A stretch of 64,000 bases of DNA from Nonomuraea maritima. GTDB lineage: Bacteria > Actinomycetota > Actinomycetes > Streptosporangiales > Streptosporangiaceae. The DNA is taken from assembly GCF_900100395.1 (NCBI RefSeq), contig NZ_FNFB01000002.1, positions 433,074 through 497,073 of the forward strand. Reading direction: 5' to 3'. Below the pieces are notes generated by a model, which saw nothing but the letters and a program-made list of their open reading frames with translations, was not told where the DNA came from and searched no databases. Position numbers and translations under genes: made by a program. The first letter of the stretch is position 1. Each line of letters starts with the position of its first letter. This document shows, one piece after another, positions 23,641-32,951 of the stretch.

Positions 23641-26600
23641 GTGACGATGCGCTTGGTGCCCGGTGATCCAGAAAGGCTTGGCGGCTTCTGGCTGGCCGCC
23701 AGGCTGGGTGCCGGCGCGCGCGGCGTCGTCTACGACGCCTACGACGACGAAGGCCGCCGGTTCGCCGTCACCGTCCCGCGCGCCCCTACCCGTGAGGCCC
23801 ACCGGTTCGCCCAGCTGACCTGCCGCCACCTGGCGCGCGTGGTCGCCGCCGGCGCCGACGCGGGCGTCCCCTACCTCGTGAGCGAGTTCGTCGACGGCCC
23901 CGATCTGCGGCGGGCCGTCGAACTGCACGGCCCGTACACGGGCGACGAGCTGGTGGCGCTGGCCGCCGCCCTAGCCTCGGCGCTGCGCGCGCTGCACGAG
24001 GCAGGGCTGACGCATCGAGGGCTCGACCCGTGCAGCGTGCTGCTGGCCTCCGGCGGTCCGAAGCTGATCGAGCTGGGGCTGGAGGCCGAGACGAGCCTCG
24101 CCGGGTCGTACACGTACCTGGCTCCCGAGGTCGTGACCGGGCAGGAGCCGGACGCGGCGGCCGACGTGTTCGCGTGGGGCGCCGTCGTCATGTTCGCGGC
24201 CACGGGCCGTGACCCGTTCCACGGCGACAGTCTGGGCGGCGTCATGCACCAGCTGCTCGCCGTCGATCCCGACCCGAGCGGCCTGCCCGCGTCCCTGTGC
24301 GAGCTGGTCGGACGGGCGCTGGCCAAGGACCCCGCCGACCGGCCCGCGGCGTCCGAACTGCTCGTCGAGAGCGCGACCGAGCTGTCCATGCCCGACGGTC
24401 ACGTACGGGCGCCGTCACTGGGCGAGCGGGCCGAGCTGGTCTACCTGTCGCTCTCGCCCACGCAGCAGCAGGAGGTGCCGAGCCTGCTGCTGCGCCTGCT
24501 CGACGGCGACAGCCCGCACGACGAGGGCGACGTGCTGCGCCCCCTCATGGAGGGCGGCCTCGTCGTCCGCCGCAGCGTCCGCGTGCCGCCCGCAGAGACG
24601 CCCGTGGGCAAGCTGGTCGCCGTCAGCGACGACCGGGTGTCCCCCGTCAGCGCCGCGCTCTACCGGGCCTGGCCCCGGCTGCGCCGGTGGGTCGCCGACG
24701 AACGCGACGGCCTGGCGGCGCACCGCCGCATCCGCGAGGCCGCCCGCCGCTGGTCCGACCACCGGCGCGGACGCGGCCGGCTGCTGCGCGGCCGTGAGCT
24801 CGACGCCGCGCTCGGCTGGGCCGCGACGAAGCGCCGCCACGTACGGCTCAACCAGCTCGAACGCGACTTCATCGCCGACAGCCTGGCGATGTCCAGGCAG
24901 CGCAGGAGGCTCCTCGCGCCGTCGCTCGCGGCGATGGGGGCGCTGCTCGCGGTGGCCGTGACCATGTTCGTGGTGTCGGTGCAGGGGCAGAACGACCTGC
25001 GCGGCCGGCTCCTGGAGGCCGACGCCCGGGCCGTGGCGGCGCGGGCCGAGGCGCTGCGGTCGTCCGACCCGCGTACCGCGATGCGGCTGAGCGTGGCCGC
25101 GTGGCGGTTGTCGCCCGAGCTGGAGGCGCGGGTCGCGCTGCAGGCGTCGCTGGTGCAGCCGGAGCTCGCCGTCTTCACCGCCCCTGGCACCGGCGGCACC
25201 CATCGGCTGCACGGCGACGACCTCCTCAGATGGGACGCCGGCGCGGTCACCGTGTGGGACGTCGCGGGCGGGCGGCGGGCGGCGTCGTACCCGTTGCCGC
25301 CGGGGACGAGGGCCGTGAGCGACGACGGGCGCTTCGCCGAGGGGGCCGACGGGAAGCCGTTCGAGGTGGCCACCGGGCGGGCCCCCGGCGCGACCGTCTT
25401 CGCGATCAGCAAGGGCAACAGGACGACCGTCTACGACGGCACGCGCGTGCTGTTCGACGTGACCGACCGCAGGGTCGCGGTCGCCCCCGGCGGGTCCACG
25501 GTCGCCATGTCCGCGCTGGACGGCCAGGTCGAGCTGTGGGAGGTCACGCCCGAGCGGGCGCGGGCGGGCGTCGTCCGCGTCGAGCCGCTCACGGGGGCCG
25601 ACGCGGCGGCCCCCGCGCTGGCCTTCAGCCCGTCCGGCGGCACGCTCGCCGTCGCCGGGCGCGACGGCGTCACGCTCGTGGAGACGCCGTCGCCGCGCCC
25701 GGCCGCGTCCTCGCAGCCGCCCCAGCCCGCGTCGGTCAGGACCAGGCCGATGGAGCCGTCGGGTGCGGTGCCCGCGAGCGTGCAGCATGCCAAGGCCGCG
25801 GACGGCGAGCCGCACGAGCTCCACGAGTTCCACGTCACCCGGCTGACCCCCGCCCCTGCCGCCGGGAAGAGCCCGCCCAGGGAACCGGTCGTGCAGAAGC
25901 AGGAGGCCACGGGCTGGGGCGTCGAGATGCTGGACGGCGTCGAGACCGTGCCCGGCGCATCCGCCGGGTGGCTCGCGTTCAGCCCCGACGGCCGCCTGCT
26001 CGCCCTGCCCGGCGACGGCGAGGTGCAGGTATGGAACGTCGCCGACCATCACCTGACCGGCGCGTACCCGCTCAGGGGCCAGGCCGGCGGTCTCGCGTTC
26101 TCCTCCGACGGCCGCGTGCTGCGCTACCTCACCGCCACCGGCTCGGTCGTCTCCCTCGACGTCTCCGGCCTGCCGTCGCCCTCCGGCGACGACCACGTGG
26201 CCGCGTTCTCCGGCGACGGCCGCGTCGCGGCTCAGGAGGTCGGCAACGCGATCGAGCTCACCGACGCCGTGTCGCGAAGGGCGCTCGGCCGCATCGACGC
26301 CTCCGGCGACCTGGCCTTCGACGCGACGGGCCGGCTGCTGGCCGTCGCGGGCGACCCGGTGACCGTGTGGCAGGTGGCCGACGGCCGGCGGGTGGCCTCC
26401 GTCGCGGCGGGCGGCGCCGTCCTCGCGGTGGCGCTCTCCCCCGACGGCCGCACGCTCGCGACCGCGCGCGGCTCCGTCCTGGAGACCTGGGACGTCCGCA
26501 CCGGACACCGGATCGCCGCGTACGAAGGGGCGGGCGATCCCGCCCTCGCCTTCAGCCCCGACGGCACGACGCTGGCCGCCGGGGCGCGGCTGGTCGACCT

Positions 26601-27084
26601 GCGGACGGGACAGGTCACCCCGCTGGAACGGGCCGCCAGGGCCGGCGCCCAAGGGGAGACGACCGCGCTCGCGTTCTCGTCCGACGGCCGCCGGCTGGCG
26701 TTCGGGCTGCGCAACGGCCGGGTGCTGCTCTGGGACGTCCGCACCCGCCGGTCGCTCGGCACCATCGAGACGGGCCCGTCCCAGGTCGACGAGCTGCGCT
26801 TCTCCCCCGCGGGCGACCTCCTCGCGGTCGACGCGACGCGCACGTCGCTGTGGGACACCCGCACGCTGCGCGAGACAGGACAGGTCGGCGCGTGGGCGGG
26901 CGGCCTGGCCTTCAGCCAGGACGGCAGGCGGCTGCGCGGCGTGACGCTCGACGGCGCCGTACGCGAGACCGCGGTCGATCCGGCGCTGGCCGCGCAGGAG
27001 GTGTGCGCCCGCGCGGGCGGCCCGCTGAGCAAGGCCGAGTGGAGCCGCCTGATCCCGGAGAGCGGCTACCGCAAGATCTGCTAG
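23641..27084 (+). CDS. Membrane pseudokinase with WD40 beta-propeller C terminus
   Basis: This 1147-residue protein has a Ser/Thr-kinase fold over residues 10-250 with degraded catalysis. The G-loop GAGARG is present, but the VAVK lysine is Thr44, HRD is HRG (125-127), and DFG is ELG (144-146). APE (161-163) is kept. A helical nSTAND-like segment follows (about 255-420). One membrane helix lies near 425-447. About 650 residues of WD40-type repeats follow, with DVR..TG, LAFSPDG and LAFSSDG units, and a proline-rich linker near 690-760. ATG at residue 3 (23647) is an alternative start, since a TAAGCT -10 box fits it. It is tail-to-tail with an intact kinase; see the findings. Confidence 0.9.
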   Translation: MTMRLVPGDPERLGGFWLAARLGAGARGVVYDAYDDEGRRFAVTVPRAPTREAHRFAQLTCRHLARVVAAGADAGVPYLVSEFVDGPDLRRAVELHGPYTGDELVALAAALASALRALHEAGLTHRGLDPCSVLLASGGPKLIELGLEAETSLAGSYTYLAPEVVTGQEPDAAADVFAWGAVVMFAATGRDPFHGDSLGGVMHQLLAVDPDPSGLPASLCELVGRALAKDPADRPAASELLVESATELSMPDGHVRAPSLGERAELVYLSLSPTQQQEVPSLLLRLLDGDSPHDEGDVLRPLMEGGLVVRRSVRVPPAETPVGKLVAVSDDRVSPVSAALYRAWPRLRRWVADERDGLAAHRRIREAARRWSDHRRGRGRLLRGRELDAALGWAATKRRHVRLNQLERDFIADSLAMSRQRRRLLAPSLAAMGALLAVAVTMFVVSVQGQNDLRGRLLEADARAVAARAEALRSSDPRTAMRLSVAAWRLSPELEARVALQASLVQPELAVFTAPGTGGTHRLHGDDLLRWDAGAVTVWDVAGGRRAASYPLPPGTRAVSDDGRFAEGADGKPFEVATGRAPGATVFAISKGNRTTVYDGTRVLFDVTDRRVAVAPGGSTVAMSALDGQVELWEVTPERARAGVVRVEPLTGADAAAPALAFSPSGGTLAVAGRDGVTLVETPSPRPAASSQPPQPASVRTRPMEPSGAVPASVQHAKAADGEPHELHEFHVTRLTPAPAAGKSPPREPVVQKQEATGWGVEMLDGVETVPGASAGWLAFSPDGRLLALPGDGEVQVWNVADHHLTGAYPLRGQAGGLAFSSDGRVLRYLTATGSVVSLDVSGLPSPSGDDHVAAFSGDGRVAAQEVGNAIELTDAVSRRALGRIDASGDLAFDATGRLLAVAGDPVTVWQVADGRRVASVAAGGAVLAVALSPDGRTLATARGSVLETWDVRTGHRIAAYEGAGDPALAFSPDGTTLAAGARLVDLRTGQVTPLERAARAGAQGETTALAFSSDGRRLAFGLRNGRVLLWDVRTRRSLGTIETGPSQVDELRFSPAGDLLAVDATRTSLWDTRTLRETGQVGAWAGGLAFSQDGRRLRGVTLDGAVRETAVDPALAAQEVCARAGGPLSKAEWSRLIPESGYRKIC

Positions 27085-28778
27085 TCGTCGGGGTAGAGCT
27101 TCAGCACCTTGCCCTTGGGGTTGGCCACGAGGTAGCCCGAGCGGTAGTCGTCGGACACGTACACCAGCAGCACCTGCCGCGTCGAGGCGAAGGCGTAGTC
27201 GGGGTCGACGATGAGGTAGCGCCTGGTCGGCCTGGGCACGCCCAGGTCGTTGTCCGCTCGCTTGAGCAGGCGCGGGACGGTGTCCCAGTCGAAGCCCGCC
27301 AGGTCGACCAGCGGCGCTTCCACCTTGCCGCCGTGACCCGCGCGGGCGACCCCGCCGTCGCGGTAGACGTACGTGTCGTACAGTTCGGGGTCGTCCTTCA
27401 GCGGCACGTCGATGGAGGCGTACGTCGGGTAGACCACCATCTCGACGACCTTGCTGCCGCCGATGACGGGCTTCAGCTTGGCGATCATGTCGCGGATGCC
27501 CGCGGGGGTCAGCAGGTTGACCGGAGCGGGAGTGGACGCCGGAGGCGAGGACGACGCGGCCGGACCGGAGGTCGGCGTCACCCGGGCGGCCGCCGGGGTG
27601 CGGCCCACGTCGGGCGCGGGGATCAGCTGCCAGACCAGCACGCCGGCGACCACGACCGCCGACAGCGACACCGCCACCGCCGCTCCCGTGCCGCCACGGC
27701 GCCGGGCGGGCGGCCTGGTCGGCTCCCACGGCCCCTGCTGGGCCGGCGGGACGGTCCCATGGGGCCGGCCGACCGGAGGCCGCGAGCCGTTGGGCTGCCC
27801 CGGCACGGGCGTCGCGCCGCCGGGCTGCGACGCCATCGGGGGCGGCGAGGACGGGTGCGAAGGGCCGGTCGGCCGCCAGGAGGCCTGCGACGGGTTCGGC
27901 TGCCAGGCGGGCGGCGCGCCGATCGGCTGCCGGCCCGGCGGCTCGGACGCTCCGGGGTCGGCCGCGGCGGCCAGCATGAGATCGAGGGTCTCGATGTCGG
28001 GCCTGGCCGCCGTGTCGCGGATCAACAGCGCCTTCAGGACCGGGCCGAGCGGCCCGGCGCGCTCCGGCGGCGGCACGTCCTGGTTGAGCACGGCCGCCAG
28101 CGTCGCGAGCGTGCTCGACCGGCGCAGCGGGTGCCGCCCCTCGACGGCGACGTACAGCATCATGCCGAGCGACCACAGGTCGGAGGCCGGGTCGCCCTCG
28201 ACGCCGTTGATGCGCTCTGGCGCCATGTACTCGGGCGAGCCGATGAACGCGCCCGTGGCCGTCAGGCTCGTCGACTCGCGTACGGCCGCGATGCCGAAGT
28301 CGGTCAGCACCGAACGGCCGTCCTCGCGCAGCAGGACGTTCGCCGGCTTGATGTCGCGGTGGAGGATGCCGACCGCGTGGGCGGCCCGCAGGGCCGACAG
28401 CACCTCGCGGCCCAGGCGGGCGGCGTCGGCGGGCGGCATCGGGCCGCGTTCCAGGCGGTCCTGCAGCGAGCCGCCGGTCACCAGCTCCATGACGATCCAC
28501 GGGTAGCCGTGCTCGCCCGGGTCGACGATGTGGTGGATGGTGGCCACGTGCGGGTGGTTCAGCCGGGCCAGCGCGCGGGCCTCGCGCAGCACCCGGGCGC
28601 GCAGCTCGGCTGCGCCCGCTGGGTTGTGCTCGTGCATGGACGGGTCGGGCGGACGCACCTCTTTCAGGGCGACATCGCGCTCAAGGGCGACATCACGGGC
28701 CCGCCACACCAGGCCCATGCCCCCGCCGCCGAGCCGCTCCAGGAGTTCGAAGCGGCCGTCGATCACCCGATTGCGCAT
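27081..28778 (-). CDS. Transmembrane Ser/Thr protein kinase
   Basis: This is a 565-residue Hanks-type kinase. The catalytic elements are all present: GGGGMGLVWRA, VALKE (Lys39), HRDIKPAN (140-147), DFG (160-162) and MAPER (185-189). A proline/glycine/glutamine-rich juxtamembrane linker covers about 270-360. One helix follows (GTGAAVAVSLSAVVVAGVLVW, about 362-382). The C-terminal domain is predicted outside the cell, of about 180 residues, with no PASTA repeats. It should phosphorylate cytoplasmic targets in response to a signal bound outside. Its stop shares CTAG with that of the pseudokinase gene. Confidence 0.93.
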   Translation of the reverse strand: MRNRVIDGRFELLERLGGGGMGLVWRARDVALERDVALKEVRPPDPSMHEHNPAGAAELRARVLREARALARLNHPHVATIHHIVDPGEHGYPWIVMELVTGGSLQDRLERGPMPPADAARLGREVLSALRAAHAVGILHRDIKPANVLLREDGRSVLTDFGIAAVRESTSLTATGAFIGSPEYMAPERINGVEGDPASDLWSLGMMLYVAVEGRHPLRRSSTLATLAAVLNQDVPPPERAGPLGPVLKALLIRDTAARPDIETLDLMLAAAADPGASEPPGRQPIGAPPAWQPNPSQASWRPTGPSHPSSPPPMASQPGGATPVPGQPNGSRPPVGRPHGTVPPAQQGPWEPTRPPARRRGGTGAAVAVSLSAVVVAGVLVWQLIPAPDVGRTPAAARVTPTSGPAASSSPPASTPAPVNLLTPAGIRDMIAKLKPVIGGSKVVEMVVYPTYASIDVPLKDDPELYDTYVYRDGGVARAGHGGKVEAPLVDLAGFDWDTVPRLLKRADNDLGVPRPTRRYLIVDPDYAFASTRQVLLVYVSDDYRSGYLVANPKGKVLKLYPDD

Positions 28779-28860
28779 GCAGAGCAGCGTAGGCCCGACC
28801 CGCCGCCTCCGCCATGGGACGCGCGATCCCGCCCAGCACGGCGCTTCCTGGACGGGCGGG

Positions 28861-29442
28861 TCATGCCGGCCAGCGTTCCACCCGGCGCCAGCGCTCCCGC
28901 CACTGCGCGAACCACTCCGCGAACCACGGGTGGACGCCCGCGAGCGGCAGCACGTACGCGACGGTCTCCAGGTAGTAGCGCCGCTGGAACCGCCACGGCA
29001 TCCGCTCCAGCTCCTGCACGTTGCTCGCCCGGTCGGCCAGCTTCACCAGCACGGCCGGCCGCGGCGCCCTGGCGAGCGCGGCCAGGTGGTCGGCCTTCGC
29101 GGTGCCGTCCGGCCTGGTCACCCACCGGACGAACGCCGCCACCTCGGCGCCGAACGCCCGCGCCACCTCGCCCTCCGTGCACGAGGTGTCCTCCAGGACG
29201 TCGTGCAGCACGATGGAGACCAGGACGTCACGCTCACGCAGCTCCGCTCCCGTCACCGCCACCTGCAGCGCCTCCAGCAGGTGCTCCAGGTAGGGGCGCC
29301 CGGTGGGCCGCTGCTGCGCGCCGTGCCGGCGCGCCGCGAACGCGACGGCCCGGCGCAGGTCGTCGACGGTGGACGCCGGGAGCGCCCGCGCCAGAGGCTC
29401 CTCGGCGTGCGCCCAGGACGGCCAACTCGTGAAGGTCCGCAT
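28861..29442 (-). CDS. HD-domain hydrolase (RSH/Mesh1-like)
   Basis: This 193-residue protein starts at ATG 29442 behind GAGGAGC. Key residues match the HD hydrolase half of RelA/SpoT enzymes and single-domain SAHs: YLEHLLEAL, the HD pair in VLHDVLEDT, and the later VKLADRASNVQELER. It has no synthetase or ACT/TGS domains. It may therefore hydrolyse (p)ppGpp or a related nucleotide. The synthetase would be elsewhere. It lies beside the kinase pair, divergent from the DUF4429 gene. Confidence 0.85.
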   Translation of the reverse strand: MRTFTSWPSWAHAEEPLARALPASTVDDLRRAVAFAARRHGAQQRPTGRPYLEHLLEALQVAVTGAELRERDVLVSIVLHDVLEDTSCTEGEVARAFGAEVAAFVRWVTRPDGTAKADHLAALARAPRPAVLVKLADRASNVQELERMPWRFQRRYYLETVAYVLPLAGVHPWFAEWFAQWRERWRRVERWPA

Positions 29443-29490
29443 TCCGCTCCTCGTCGTCGCTCGCACCTGTGATCGTCCCCTGGCGTCCCC

Positions 29491-29503
29491 TAGGCTGAGC
29501 CTA
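29491..29503. promoter_or_regulatory. -10 box / palindrome at the DUF4429 start
   Basis: TAGGCTGAGCCTA is a perfect odd palindrome. Its left half, TAGGCT, is a -10 box placed exactly six bases before the ATG of the DUF4429 gene. Whether the palindrome is a repressor site or just a symmetrical promoter cannot be told by eye. Confidence 0.45.
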
Positions 29504-30363
29504 TGGCCGAGCTCGCCGTACCGGACGGGTCCTGGACGTTCTCCGGGGAAGTGCTGCACATCGTGCCCGGCAGCGGGCGGGACGTCCACGATTTGCGGAA
29601 GACGCTCGGTGAGGTGCGGGTGCCGCTGGAGGCGATCGCGGGCGCCACGTTCGAACCCTCGCGCAAGGGCGGCCACCTGAGGCTGCGGCTGCGCAAGGGG
29701 GCCGACGCGCTGCACGACGTGGTGGCGGGAGCCCTGCACGCGCCCGCCGACCCGTACCGGCTGGCGGTGCCGAAGCCCCGGGTGGGCGCCGCCGAGTACT
29801 TCGCCGACGAGGTTCGCGACATGCTGCTCGTCTACCAGACGCCGAGCGGGCCGTGCGAGGACTACCTCGTGCCCCCGCCCGAGGTGCCGATCTCGGCCAC
29901 GGCGGGCGACGGCACGGTCTTCTTCGACGGCGAGCGCGTCCGGCTGGAGTGGTCGGCGTTCGCGAGCACGGTGAAGGAGACGGCCGGGCCGCAGGAGTTA
30001 TCGCTGCGCGACCTCGTGGGCGTCGAGTGGAAGCCGCAGTCCGGCATGGCGTACGGCAACCTGCGCTTCCGGGTCAAGGGCGAGGGCCCCGCGCTGTCGC
30101 CGGACAAGGACGTCCACTGCGTCTCCTGGGGCATCCAGCGGTACGGCGGCGCGACCGCGCTGGTGGCCGCCGCCGTGCTCGCCCGTCTGCCTCGTGAGGT
30201 TCCTGAGCTGCCGCCCGCGCCGCCGCCGGTCTCCGACGACGTGCACGACGCGGTGCTGCGCCGCCTGGCCGAGCTGGGCGCGCTGCACCGTTCCGGTGTG
30301 CTGACCGACGACGAGTTCACGGCGGCCAAGCAGGCGATGATCCGCCGCCTCCAGGAGCCCTGA
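29503..30363 (+). CDS. DUF4429 domain protein with C-terminal SHOCT motif
   Basis: This 286-residue protein carries two DUF4429-like beta-rich units (residues about 1-90 and 125-220). Each has the pattern LGEVRVPLEAIAGATFEP or ELSLRDLVGVEWKP, reminiscent of a PH-like barrel. The C-terminal 40 residues, RRLAELGALHRSGVLTDDEF then TAAKQAMI, are a SHOCT-type motif often linked to oligomerisation. The family is common and uncharacterised in actinomycetes. No signal peptide is visible. The mRNA is probably leaderless. Confidence 0.9.
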   Translation: MAELAVPDGSWTFSGEVLHIVPGSGRDVHDLRKTLGEVRVPLEAIAGATFEPSRKGGHLRLRLRKGADALHDVVAGALHAPADPYRLAVPKPRVGAAEYFADEVRDMLLVYQTPSGPCEDYLVPPPEVPISATAGDGTVFFDGERVRLEWSAFASTVKETAGPQELSLRDLVGVEWKPQSGMAYGNLRFRVKGEGPALSPDKDVHCVSWGIQRYGGATALVAAAVLARLPREVPELPPAPPPVSDDVHDAVLRRLAELGALHRSGVLTDDEFTAAKQAMIRRLQEP

Positions 30364-30458
30364 CCGCGCGGCCACGAAGCCCTCACCGCACTGGGCGTGT
30401 CGTCGCACTGTGCGTACGATCGGCTACGCAGAGTGAATGACGATCTCCTGGAGGGCTC

Positions 30459-30788
30459 ATGTTCAAGGCGATGCGCGTCGCCGCCGCGGCCGGGTCGTTC
30501 GCGCTGCTGTCGGCCGGGCTGTCGGCGCAGCCCGCGGCGGCGGCCACCCACCTGCGGTGCGACACCTTCGTCCACGCCCAGGACAACGATCTCGGCATCG
30601 CCTCATGCACCAACCCCACCGGCCAGACGTGGAGGTTCCGCGCGGTGGTCGTCTGCGGGCTGGCGCCCGACGTGGTCGGCGAGTGGGTGACCCTGCAACC
30701 CGGCGCGTACGGCGAGTCGCAGGGCTACTGCGGCGGCATCTTCACCAGCGGCGTCGGCGCCGTCGGCGTGGACGAACGCCTGGTGTGA
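30459..30788 (+). CDS. Secreted small protein of unknown family
   Basis: This 109-residue precursor has a Sec signal peptide: the basic MFKAMRVAAAAGSFALL, then a cleavage region AQPAAAA near residues 25-30. The mature domain contains three or four Cys (CDTFVHAQ, SCTNPTG, VVCGLAP, GYCGG), suggesting disulfides. The wording LGIASCTNPTGQTWRFRAVV recalls small secreted actinobacterial proteins of unknown role. It is convergent with the GGT-family gene. Confidence 0.75.
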   Translation: MFKAMRVAAAAGSFALLSAGLSAQPAAAATHLRCDTFVHAQDNDLGIASCTNPTGQTWRFRAVVVCGLAPDVVGEWVTLQPGAYGESQGYCGGIFTSGVGAVGVDERLV

Positions 30789-30803
30789 GCAATGCCCGGC
30801 GGG

Positions 30804-32339
30804 TCAGGTGCGGCCGATCGCGGCTGAGCCGTCCGCGCGGGGGTCGGAGGCGGCGGTGAAAGCGCCGTCGGGGGCGACGGCGATGAGGTTCGCGTGGCCC
30901 AGCCATTCGTCGTGCGGCGGCACCGGCTTGGCGACGAACCCGTGCTCCGCCAGCGACCGGGCGGCCTCGTCCGGCACGTCGCCCTCCAGGTAGACGGTCC
31001 TGGCGGTGTCGCCGCTCTCCTGCACGCCGACGATCCACCGCGGGGCGTCGACGGCCTGGGCGGGCGGCTCGCCGGCCATCGAGCGCAGCAGCAGCTGGGC
31101 GTGGATCTGCGGCTGGCCGTGCCCGCCCATCGTCGAGCTCACCCACGCGACCTCGCCGTCCTTGGTGACGAGCACCGGCATGAGCGTGTGGCGGGGGCGC
31201 TTGCCCGGTTCGAAGACGTTCGGGTCGTCGGGGGTGAGCGAGAACGACCGTCCGCGGTTCTGCATGAGGATCCCGGTAGAGGGCTCCAGCACGGCCGCGC
31301 CGAAGGAGTTGAAGACGCTCTGGATGAGGGAGACCGCGTACCCGTCGGAGTCGATCGCGGAGATGCCCACCGTGTCGCCGCCGGCCCGCGCGGGCCCCGG
31401 CGGGCGCTCCCCGGGGTCGAGGTCACGGCTGATCAGCTCGTCGGCGTCCACCTTGGCGAACCTGGGGTCGGCGAGCGAAAGGTCGCGTACGGCGTTCGAC
31501 TCCTCGAAGACGGCGGCGAGCCGGCCCGCGCCCGCCGCGAGGATGTCGCCGGGGTCGCCGAGGCGCCGCACCCGGTCGAGCGCCCGCAGCAGGGAGAAAC
31601 CCTGCGTGTTGGGCGGGCTGGTGAGCACCGTGTGGTCGCGGAACGCGCCGGAGAGCGGCTCGGTGATCTCGGGCTCGAACGTCGCGAGGTCGTCGGGGGT
31701 CATGAGGGAGCCGAGCCTGGCGAGGCCTTCCACCAGGCGCCGTCCCAGGGGGCCGGTGTAGAAGGCGTCGGGCCCTCCGTCCCTGAGCTCGGCCAGCGAC
31801 CGGGCGAGCGCCGGTTGCACGAGGAGGTCGCCGGTGGCGAGCGGGGTGCCGCCGGGCAGGAACACCTCCGCGCAGCCTGGGTCGGCGGCCAGCACGTCGC
31901 GCTTCTCCGCGATCGACGCCCCGACGGAGCGGGCGACCGGCACGCCCTCTTCGGCGAGGCGGACGGCGGCGGTGAAGAGGTCCGCCCATTCCAGGCGGGC
32001 GCCGAACGTCCTGAGCGACGCCCAGCCGCGTACGCCGCCCGGCACCGACACCGTGTCGATGTGGCGCAGCGGCAGTTCCTCCCCGTGGACGCGGCGCAGG
32101 CGCTCCAGCGACTGCCGCGCCGGTGCGGGGCCGGTCGCGTTGACGCAGCGGACGGCGCCGTCGGGCGTGCGGACGAGCGCCACCAGGTCGCCGCCGAGCG
32201 CCACGTTGTTCGGGTAGACGACGGTCAGCACCGCGGCGGCAGCGATGGCGGCGTCGACCGCGGTCCCTCCGGCGCGGAACGCGTCCTGCCCGGCCTGCGT
32301 CGCCAGGTGGTGCGGGCTTGCGATGGCGAACTGGGTCAT
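30804..32339 (-). CDS. Gamma-glutamyltransferase-family protein (intracellular)
   Basis: This 511-residue GGT-like Ntn hydrolase has the nucleophile Thr323 in GGDTVGISAIDSDG. The large-subunit part has GGTAVDAAIAAAAVLTVVYP and NNVALGGDLVAL, and the small subunit has SSTMGGHGQPQIHAQLLLR. These signatures fit autoproteolytic processing before Thr323. No signal peptide is visible, unlike classical secreted GGTs, so it is probably cytoplasmic and may act on a gamma-glutamyl amide or a cephalosporin-like substrate. It is the third gene behind the GntR regulator and SGNH hydrolase, in the same direction. Confidence 0.92.
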   Translation of the reverse strand: MTQFAIASPHHLATQAGQDAFRAGGTAVDAAIAAAAVLTVVYPNNVALGGDLVALVRTPDGAVRCVNATGPAPARQSLERLRRVHGEELPLRHIDTVSVPGGVRGWASLRTFGARLEWADLFTAAVRLAEEGVPVARSVGASIAEKRDVLAADPGCAEVFLPGGTPLATGDLLVQPALARSLAELRDGGPDAFYTGPLGRRLVEGLARLGSLMTPDDLATFEPEITEPLSGAFRDHTVLTSPPNTQGFSLLRALDRVRRLGDPGDILAAGAGRLAAVFEESNAVRDLSLADPRFAKVDADELISRDLDPGERPPGPARAGGDTVGISAIDSDGYAVSLIQSVFNSFGAAVLEPSTGILMQNRGRSFSLTPDDPNVFEPGKRPRHTLMPVLVTKDGEVAWVSSTMGGHGQPQIHAQLLLRSMAGEPPAQAVDAPRWIVGVQESGDTARTVYLEGDVPDEAARSLAEHGFVAKPVPPHDEWLGHANLIAVAPDGAFTAASDPRADGSAAIGRT

Positions 32340-32351
32340 GCTCGGGCCTTT

Positions 32352-32951
32352 CTATGACGGCGTGCCGTGCGCGATGACGCGGGCGAGCTCCGGTATCAGC
32401 GCAGTGTAGGAGCCCGTGGTGAGGTGCAGCCCGTCGGCCTCCAGCCCTCCGGTGAGCAGGCGGGCGGTGTCGAGGCAGGCGTCGGCGCCGACGACGGCCC
32501 GCAGCGCCTCACGGTAGGCGTCGAGTTCCCGGTTGGTGCGCGGCGGGTGGCCGGGCGGGCCGGTCTCCTCGATCCGGGGCGGGAGGAACGCCGCCAGGCG
32601 GGCGCCGCTGAAGGTCCTGGCGACGGCGGCGACGTTCTCGGCGAACTGCTCGATCGGTACGCGCTTCCACGGCGCGCAGTCGTTGGCGCCGAACGACAGC
32701 ACGACGGTGTCCCAGCCGGCTCGGGCCAGCAGCGGGGCCCGGCGCACGCCGTCGGAGCTGTCCCAGCCGCCCGCCGCGCAGTTGTACACCGTCGCCGTCG
32801 GGCCCAGCTCGCTCTCCAGCTGCCGGATGCGGTTCTTGGTGAACCTGGCCAGCATGCTGTCGCCGAACAGCATCACGTCGCCCACAGGCGCAGCACCGGG
32901 CATGGGGACGGACACGAGAGCGGGGCCGGTGGCGGGCGCGGGGGCCGGCAC
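32352..32951 (-). CDS. SGNH/GDSL-family hydrolase
   Basis: This is a 199-residue SGNH hydrolase from GTG. Block I is LFGDSMLARF with the catalytic Ser, block II includes CAAGGWDSS, block III is LSFGANDCAP, and block V DGLHLTTGSY carries the catalytic Asp-His. The active-site residues are complete. The N-terminal AP-rich stretch is not a clear signal peptide. It overlaps the GntR stop by one base and lies 12 bp before the GGT gene, so it is part of that operon. It probably deacetylates or de-esterifies the cluster's substrate. Confidence 0.92.
   Translation of the reverse strand: MPAPAPATGPALVSVPMPGAAPVGDVMLFGDSMLARFTKNRIRQLESELGPTATVYNCAAGGWDSSDGVRRAPLLARAGWDTVVLSFGANDCAPWKRVPIEQFAENVAAVARTFSGARLAAFLPPRIEETGPPGHPPRTNRELDAYREALRAVVGADACLDTARLLTGGLEADGLHLTTGSYTALIPELARVIAHGTPS

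Noticed and set aside
24415..28500. Giant minus-strand frame of 1361 codons over the pseudokinase gene
   Set aside because: It is an antisense shadow of the real plus-strand pseudokinase and the minus-strand kinase. Its composition (Arg, Pro, Gly, Ala) is that of out-of-frame GC-rich DNA.
25101..29432. Plus-strand frame of 1443 codons
   Set aside because: It crosses several genes on both strands without motifs. An out-of-frame shadow.
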